Shown here: piece after piece, positions 60,677 through 64,000 of the stretch | Layout of the letters: each line of letters opens with the position of its first letter | How positions within the stretch are numbered: position 1 is the first letter of the stretch | Assembly (NCBI RefSeq): GCF_029382225.1 | Contig: NZ_JARLTC010000003.1 | Coordinates: 85,231 to 149,230, forward strand | Source of the DNA: Spongiactinospora sp. TRM90649 | Lineage (GTDB): Bacteria; Actinomycetota; Actinomycetes; Streptosporangiales; Streptosporangiaceae | DNA length: 64,000 nt | Direction of reading: 5' to 3' | Position numbers and translations under genes: made by a program | The notes under the pieces: generated by a model | The model's input: the letters and a program-made list of their open reading frames with translations, nothing else | Database searches by the model: none | What the model was told of the DNA's origin: nothing

Positions 60677-62052
60677 TGGACAACATCACATACCGCGTAC
60701 GCTTCTGGAAGATCAAGACCTACAAGGGCTCCAGGGTCACCACTCACACCGTTCGCTGGGTTGTGGAGAGCCGCGAGTGGAAAGAGCCGTTCCGCAACAT
60801 CGCACAGGCCCGAAGCTTCCAAGCGCGTCTGATGACGGCCGCGCGTGAGGGGGAGGCTTTCGACATCGGTACCGGGCGACCCATCTCGTGGAAGCGGGAG
60901 GAGTCGCCGCTGAGCTGGTATGCCTTCACCTTGGCGTACGTGAAGGCCAAATGGCCGTACGCTTCGCCCAACCACCGCCGAGGCATTGCTGAGGCGCTTA
61001 CCGACGCCTCAGAAGCCCTCTACACCAGTGAGAACGGCGCACCATCCCGCGACATGTGCCGCGCCGCGCTCCGCTGGGCGTACAGCACGCGGATCAGAGA
61101 CGATGAGCAACCGCCCGCCGAGCTGGCTGAGGCTCTTCGGTGGCTAGAAGGACACACGATCGCGCTGGCCGCACTCGCTGAGCTCGGCAAGGGGGCTACG
61201 CTGGCGCGCGGCATGCTTGACAGGATCAGCCGGACCAAGGACGGATCCTTGGCCGCCGCCAACACTGCCAACCGTAAGCGCATGGTGCTGAACAACGCCA
61301 TGGAATACGCCATGGAGCTCGGCGCACTTTCGAAGAACCCGTTGAAGGCCGTGAAGTGGACCCGTCCGCGAACACTCACCACCGTGGATCCACGGACGGT
61401 CATCAACGCCGAGCAGGCAAGGCGATTCTTGGCCGCCGTTCATGGACACAGCGAGCGTGGACAGCGTATGAAGGCATTCTTCGGAGTGCTATATTACGCA
61501 GCTCTACGGCCGGAGGAGGCCGTAGACCTCCGCAGAGAACACCTGGTGAGCCTGCCCGAGGAGGGCTGGGGCGAGATGCGACTGACGAGCGCCGAACCAC
61601 GCGCCGGTAGCCGCTGGACCAACAGCGGCCAGCCACGCGAACGCCGCGCGCTGAAGCACCGCGCAGATGGCGAAACCCGGTCCACCCCGATACACCCTGA
61701 GCTGGTGAACCTATTCCGCTGGCACCTGGAAGAGTTCGGCACCGGTCCTGATGGGCGCGTATTCATCGGCCCCCGGGGCGGGCTGATGACCGATCGCGCC
61801 TATCTGAAGGTCTTCCACGAAGCCAGGACTATGGCCTTCAGTCCTGCTGAGGCTGCATCTTCGCTCATGAATGTGCCCTACGCACTCCGTCACGCTGCCG
61901 TATCCACATGGCTTACCGCAGGTGTACCGGCGCCCCAGGTCGCCGAGTGGGCAGGCCACAGTGTGGCGGTCCTGCTCAAAGTCTATGTCAAGTGCGTTCA
62001 CGGCCAGGAAGGCGAGGCCATGCGCCGAATCTGGGATGCTACCAGACCTTAG
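60676..62052 (+). CDS. int: Tyrosine site-specific integrase
   Basis: 458 residues. Arm-binding and SAM-like core-binding N-terminal parts, then the catalytic domain: Arg in YYAALRPEEAVDL, Lys in the beta-hairpin region (RRALKHRADGETRSTPI), His-x-x-Arg in PYALRHAAVSTW, His in AGHSVAV, and nucleophile Tyr in KVYVKCVHGQE. All residues are present, so it should be active. Its C-terminus resembles the two broken integrases at 45.7-46.8 kb, suggesting the same tRNA-Tyr target. Confidence 0.95.
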   Translation: MDNITYRVRFWKIKTYKGSRVTTHTVRWVVESREWKEPFRNIAQARSFQARLMTAAREGEAFDIGTGRPISWKREESPLSWYAFTLAYVKAKWPYASPNHRRGIAEALTDASEALYTSENGAPSRDMCRAALRWAYSTRIRDDEQPPAELAEALRWLEGHTIALAALAELGKGATLARGMLDRISRTKDGSLAAANTANRKRMVLNNAMEYAMELGALSKNPLKAVKWTRPRTLTTVDPRTVINAEQARRFLAAVHGHSERGQRMKAFFGVLYYAALRPEEAVDLRREHLVSLPEEGWGEMRLTSAEPRAGSRWTNSGQPRERRALKHRADGETRSTPIHPELVNLFRWHLEEFGTGPDGRVFIGPRGGLMTDRAYLKVFHEARTMAFSPAEAASSLMNVPYALRHAAVSTWLTAGVPAPQVAEWAGHSVAVLLKVYVKCVHGQEGEAMRRIWDATRP

Positions 62053-62490
62053 CCAGCACTAGATACAAAGGTGCCGGACATCAATCGAAATCTCCGCTAG
62101 AAATGATACCGGCCACCTCCAGAGACCGCCCGCATGGGCGGCGGAAAGAACTTCACACAATCCGGTAGGCCGGAGCTAAGGGACGAAGCTGTGGACCGTC
62201 GATCGCCCCCGGCCAGGTACGGCAACCTGCCATGCCGAGGCGATCGTAAGGGCTGCCACTATGCGGCAGCGCGGCAACCCCAGTCGGAACGTTCGGTTGG
62301 TACGGCGGAGCCGGCGCGCGGTGTACGGCCCGGTGTCCCGCCGCTGCCCGAGACCAGCCCCCCAGGCCGCACGCCCGGACGGCGGGCGGAGGGTCGGGGG
62401 GTACGGCGGCGCGCCGCGCCGCCGCTTGATAGCCATGAGAACAATTCAGCCGCCAGATGGACTAATCACGATACCAGCAGTTTGACTGCA
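62053..62490. other. Gene-free region after integrase
   Basis: 438 bases with no supported gene. Hairpins: CCGCCC-GCAT-GGGCGG at 62126-62141 (possible int terminator) and GCTGCC/GGCAGC around 62252-62270. No tRNA 3' end or TTCGAA core was seen here, so the expected adjacent attachment site is not identified. Confidence 0.5.
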
Positions 62491-64000
62491 CTAGCCTTCT
62501 GTTCCACGCAAAAGCTCGTCTGTGATGACCTCAATAACGTCGGGCTCAAAGCGAATCAGAGTTGTTAGGCATATTTGCCAGTGTCCGCCTTTCAATGCAT
62601 GCGCAAGCAGTTGACGGCCCTCAGCAACTGGAGCCTTGGCTGCTAGTGCCGTGAGTGTATAAGCCTGTTCACTGGCGTCTAGAATCGCCTGCGCAGTAGA
62701 CTTCGCCCGTCCAATATTCCCGCATTCGACATGGGCCTCCGCAACCATGCGAAGCACACGCGCTTGCTCGCCAGGATCGACTATGGAACGGGCGATGGAC
62801 TCCGCCTCGTTTAAACAGCCACTTTTGACATAAGCACCGGCGATCGCAGTGAGCAGTTTAGTCCGCCTTGACGAACTCCCTATAGAGGACACGACTCTTG
62901 TGGCCCCGCTAAAGTCACCTAGTGAGGCCACCGCCACTGCGGCAGCTGCGAGCGCGAGCTCACGTACAGTTGGGGCGCTAATGAAGTGAGCTAAGTTCTC
63001 AGCACGATCCAGGCCCCTTAGAGTGGCTATCTTCGGCACGATATCCTGAAGCGCGGAGTCTCGGGACGAGGCGCTAGGAATCGCGATAGCAAGAGAAATG
63101 GCCTTGTCGGAAATTTTCCGAGCTCGACTTACATCGCCTGCGCCAGCCACCTCCTGCGCCAAATTCATATGTGCCCGAGCTCGCAAATCCGGATTCGCAA
63201 TAGAGCCCACCACTCTTTCGGCCCTCTTTTTGTCGCCGATCGCCACCGCAGATCGGGCAATCGACGACATCAATTTAGCCTGAGGGTACGGCTCCTTTAT
63301 CGACATGGCAATCGCTTCTGCGTCATCGAAATTGCCAGTGCTCAGTTTACGCTCAATCCTGCCGGCAAGCTCCTCCACAGGTGTCCGGAAGCCGCTGGTC
63401 ATTGCCGAGCAAGCCTCGCCGCTGCTGCGGGCTCGGGAGAAGAGCGCCATCAACTTCGCATGCATAGCAGGGTCTAGAACCGCTTCGATAGTCTGCGCAG
63501 CACTAGCCACATCACCGTTCTCTAGCTCTGCGCGTACGATGAATGCTAGAGCCTTCACCTGTTGTTCTGGCTCACGGATCAGGCCCACGATGGCCTTAGC
63601 CTGACCGAGGTCCCCCCTCCCAGCAAACGCCTCCACCACAGCTTTAAAGGCGCGCGCCTGCTGGTTTGCATTAGAGATGTGATGCGCAATTTCTTGCGCA
63701 CGGTCTACAAAACCAGCTTGGGCCGCAGCTAGCGATAGAGCACTCAACGCTCTACTTGCATGGGACGGCGCTGAAATCGATCGCGCAAATACTTCAGCCT
63801 CGCGTGCTAGGTGTGCAGATTGGACAGTCTCGCCACTTTTCGCAGATCCAGATGCAACAGCAGCAAGTCCTCTAGCATGCCGCGGCGCATTTGTGATGCC
63901 ACGGACGATATGCATCGCGCGTTCTAGTGCCGCGTCACCGAACCTTGCTAGGTCATTGATCGTTGGTGGGTGAGCACGCCAGCCTTGTCCCGGAGTAGTT
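62491..64000 (-). CDS. Helical-repeat protein, 5' end beyond window
   Basis: At least 502 residues; the frame stays open to base 64000 (upstream residues read DLARFGDAALERAM before the first visible ATG at 63915). The body consists of roughly 33-38-residue alpha-alpha repeats with the pattern A..IA..I..P..QA.ALA.IA.A....GD...A (e.g. AKAIVGLIREPEQQVKALAF, AEAIAMSIKEPYPQAKLMSSIA, AESIARSIVDPGEQARVLRMVA). TPR/HEAT-like solenoid, probably a sensor half of a larger protein. AT-richer than the AICE core. Function unknown. Confidence 0.75.
   Translation of the reverse strand, partial: TTPGQGWRAHPPTINDLARFGDAALERAMHIVRGITNAPRHARGLAAVASGSAKSGETVQSAHLAREAEVFARSISAPSHASRALSALSLAAAQAGFVDRAQEIAHHISNANQQARAFKAVVEAFAGRGDLGQAKAIVGLIREPEQQVKALAFIVRAELENGDVASAAQTIEAVLDPAMHAKLMALFSRARSSGEACSAMTSGFRTPVEELAGRIERKLSTGNFDDAEAIAMSIKEPYPQAKLMSSIARSAVAIGDKKRAERVVGSIANPDLRARAHMNLAQEVAGAGDVSRARKISDKAISLAIAIPSASSRDSALQDIVPKIATLRGLDRAENLAHFISAPTVRELALAAAAVAVASLGDFSGATRVVSSIGSSSRRTKLLTAIAGAYVKSGCLNEAESIARSIVDPGEQARVLRMVAEAHVECGNIGRAKSTAQAILDASEQAYTLTALAAKAPVAEGRQLLAHALKGGHWQICLTTLIRFEPDVIEVITDELLRGTEG

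Larger units (their letters stand above)
49278..62052. mobile_element. Actinomycete integrative and conjugative element (AICE) core
   Basis: Contiguous modules typical of AICEs: GntR regulator (49278), small regulatory genes, WhiB, DUF2637, FtsK-like translocase, prim-pol and DUF3987 replication proteins, excisionase and tyrosine integrase (to 62052). Many genes overlap by ATGA/GTGA. Exact ends are not resolved; AT-rich cargo on both sides (46.9-49.1 and 62.5-64 kb) may belong to the same element. Confidence 0.85.

Noticed and set aside
62053..62490. Attachment site adjacent to int
   Set aside because: I searched by eye for a tRNA 3' end or a copy of the tRNA-Tyr core and found none.

Overview
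This window reads as chromosome of a high-GC actinomycete, probably a filamentous one of the Streptosporangiaceae type. The evidence is strong GC bias at third codon positions, many GTG/TTG starts, a LAL-type LuxR regulator, a SigE-type ECF sigma factor, WhiB, secreted hydrolases, and the actinobacterial gene order tRNA-Thr / tRNA-Met / rpmG / hadA / hadB / murB. The genus is inference; no rRNA is present.

Layout. 1-5 kb: an ECF sigma factor coupled to a membrane partner, uppP, a cytochrome P450 behind a perfect palindromic operator with a TetR regulator, a serine-kinase-like anti-sigma ATPase. 5-11.3 kb: an amidase, then two secreted proteins (a trypsin-like protease with Ig-like and PPC domains; an unusual NPP1-like + SGNH hydrolase + FG-GAP fusion). 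11.3-15 kb: deoC with two aldehyde dehydrogenase genes, one lacking the catalytic half. 15-19 kb: LAL regulator and a membrane-anchored protein. 19-25 kb: a TMEM165-type Mn exporter with a yybP-ykoY riboswitch, murB, a GT-like protein, hadAB, rpmG, two tRNAs. 25-31.6 kb: NlpC/P60 protein, a two-component system, a stand-alone secY, MFS exporter, flavoprotein. 31.6-34.7 kb: a membrane-anchored NACHT NTPase. 35-45 kb: SIMPL protein, secreted RNase, lipoprotein, secreted peptidase, an ArsR-SRPBCC-VOC operon, a MarR/MFS/P450 cluster with two palindromic operators.

45.3-64 kb is accessory. It opens with wreckage (a frameshifted RibD-like reductase, two broken integrase C-termini, and a tRNA-Tyr 3' half without a proper 5' half). 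Next comes an AT-richer pair, a three-helix membrane protein and a DUF4062 protein, which I consider a candidate defence system. From 49.3 to 62.05 kb lies a nearly complete actinomycete integrative and conjugative element (AICE): GntR regulator, regulatory small genes, a cluster of four 18-bp G-run operators, small membrane protein, WhiB, RRQRL-type zinc protein, DUF2637 membrane protein, FtsK-like DNA translocase, prim-pol, DUF3987 helicase-like protein, excisionase, integrase. After it lies another AT-richer cargo gene, a helical-repeat protein that runs off the right edge. Transfer (FtsK/DUF2637), replication (prim-pol/DUF3987) and excision-integration (Xis/Int) modules are all present, so the element looks potentially mobile. 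The tRNA-Tyr remnant suggests its true right end, with an intact tRNA-Tyr, lies beyond position 64000.
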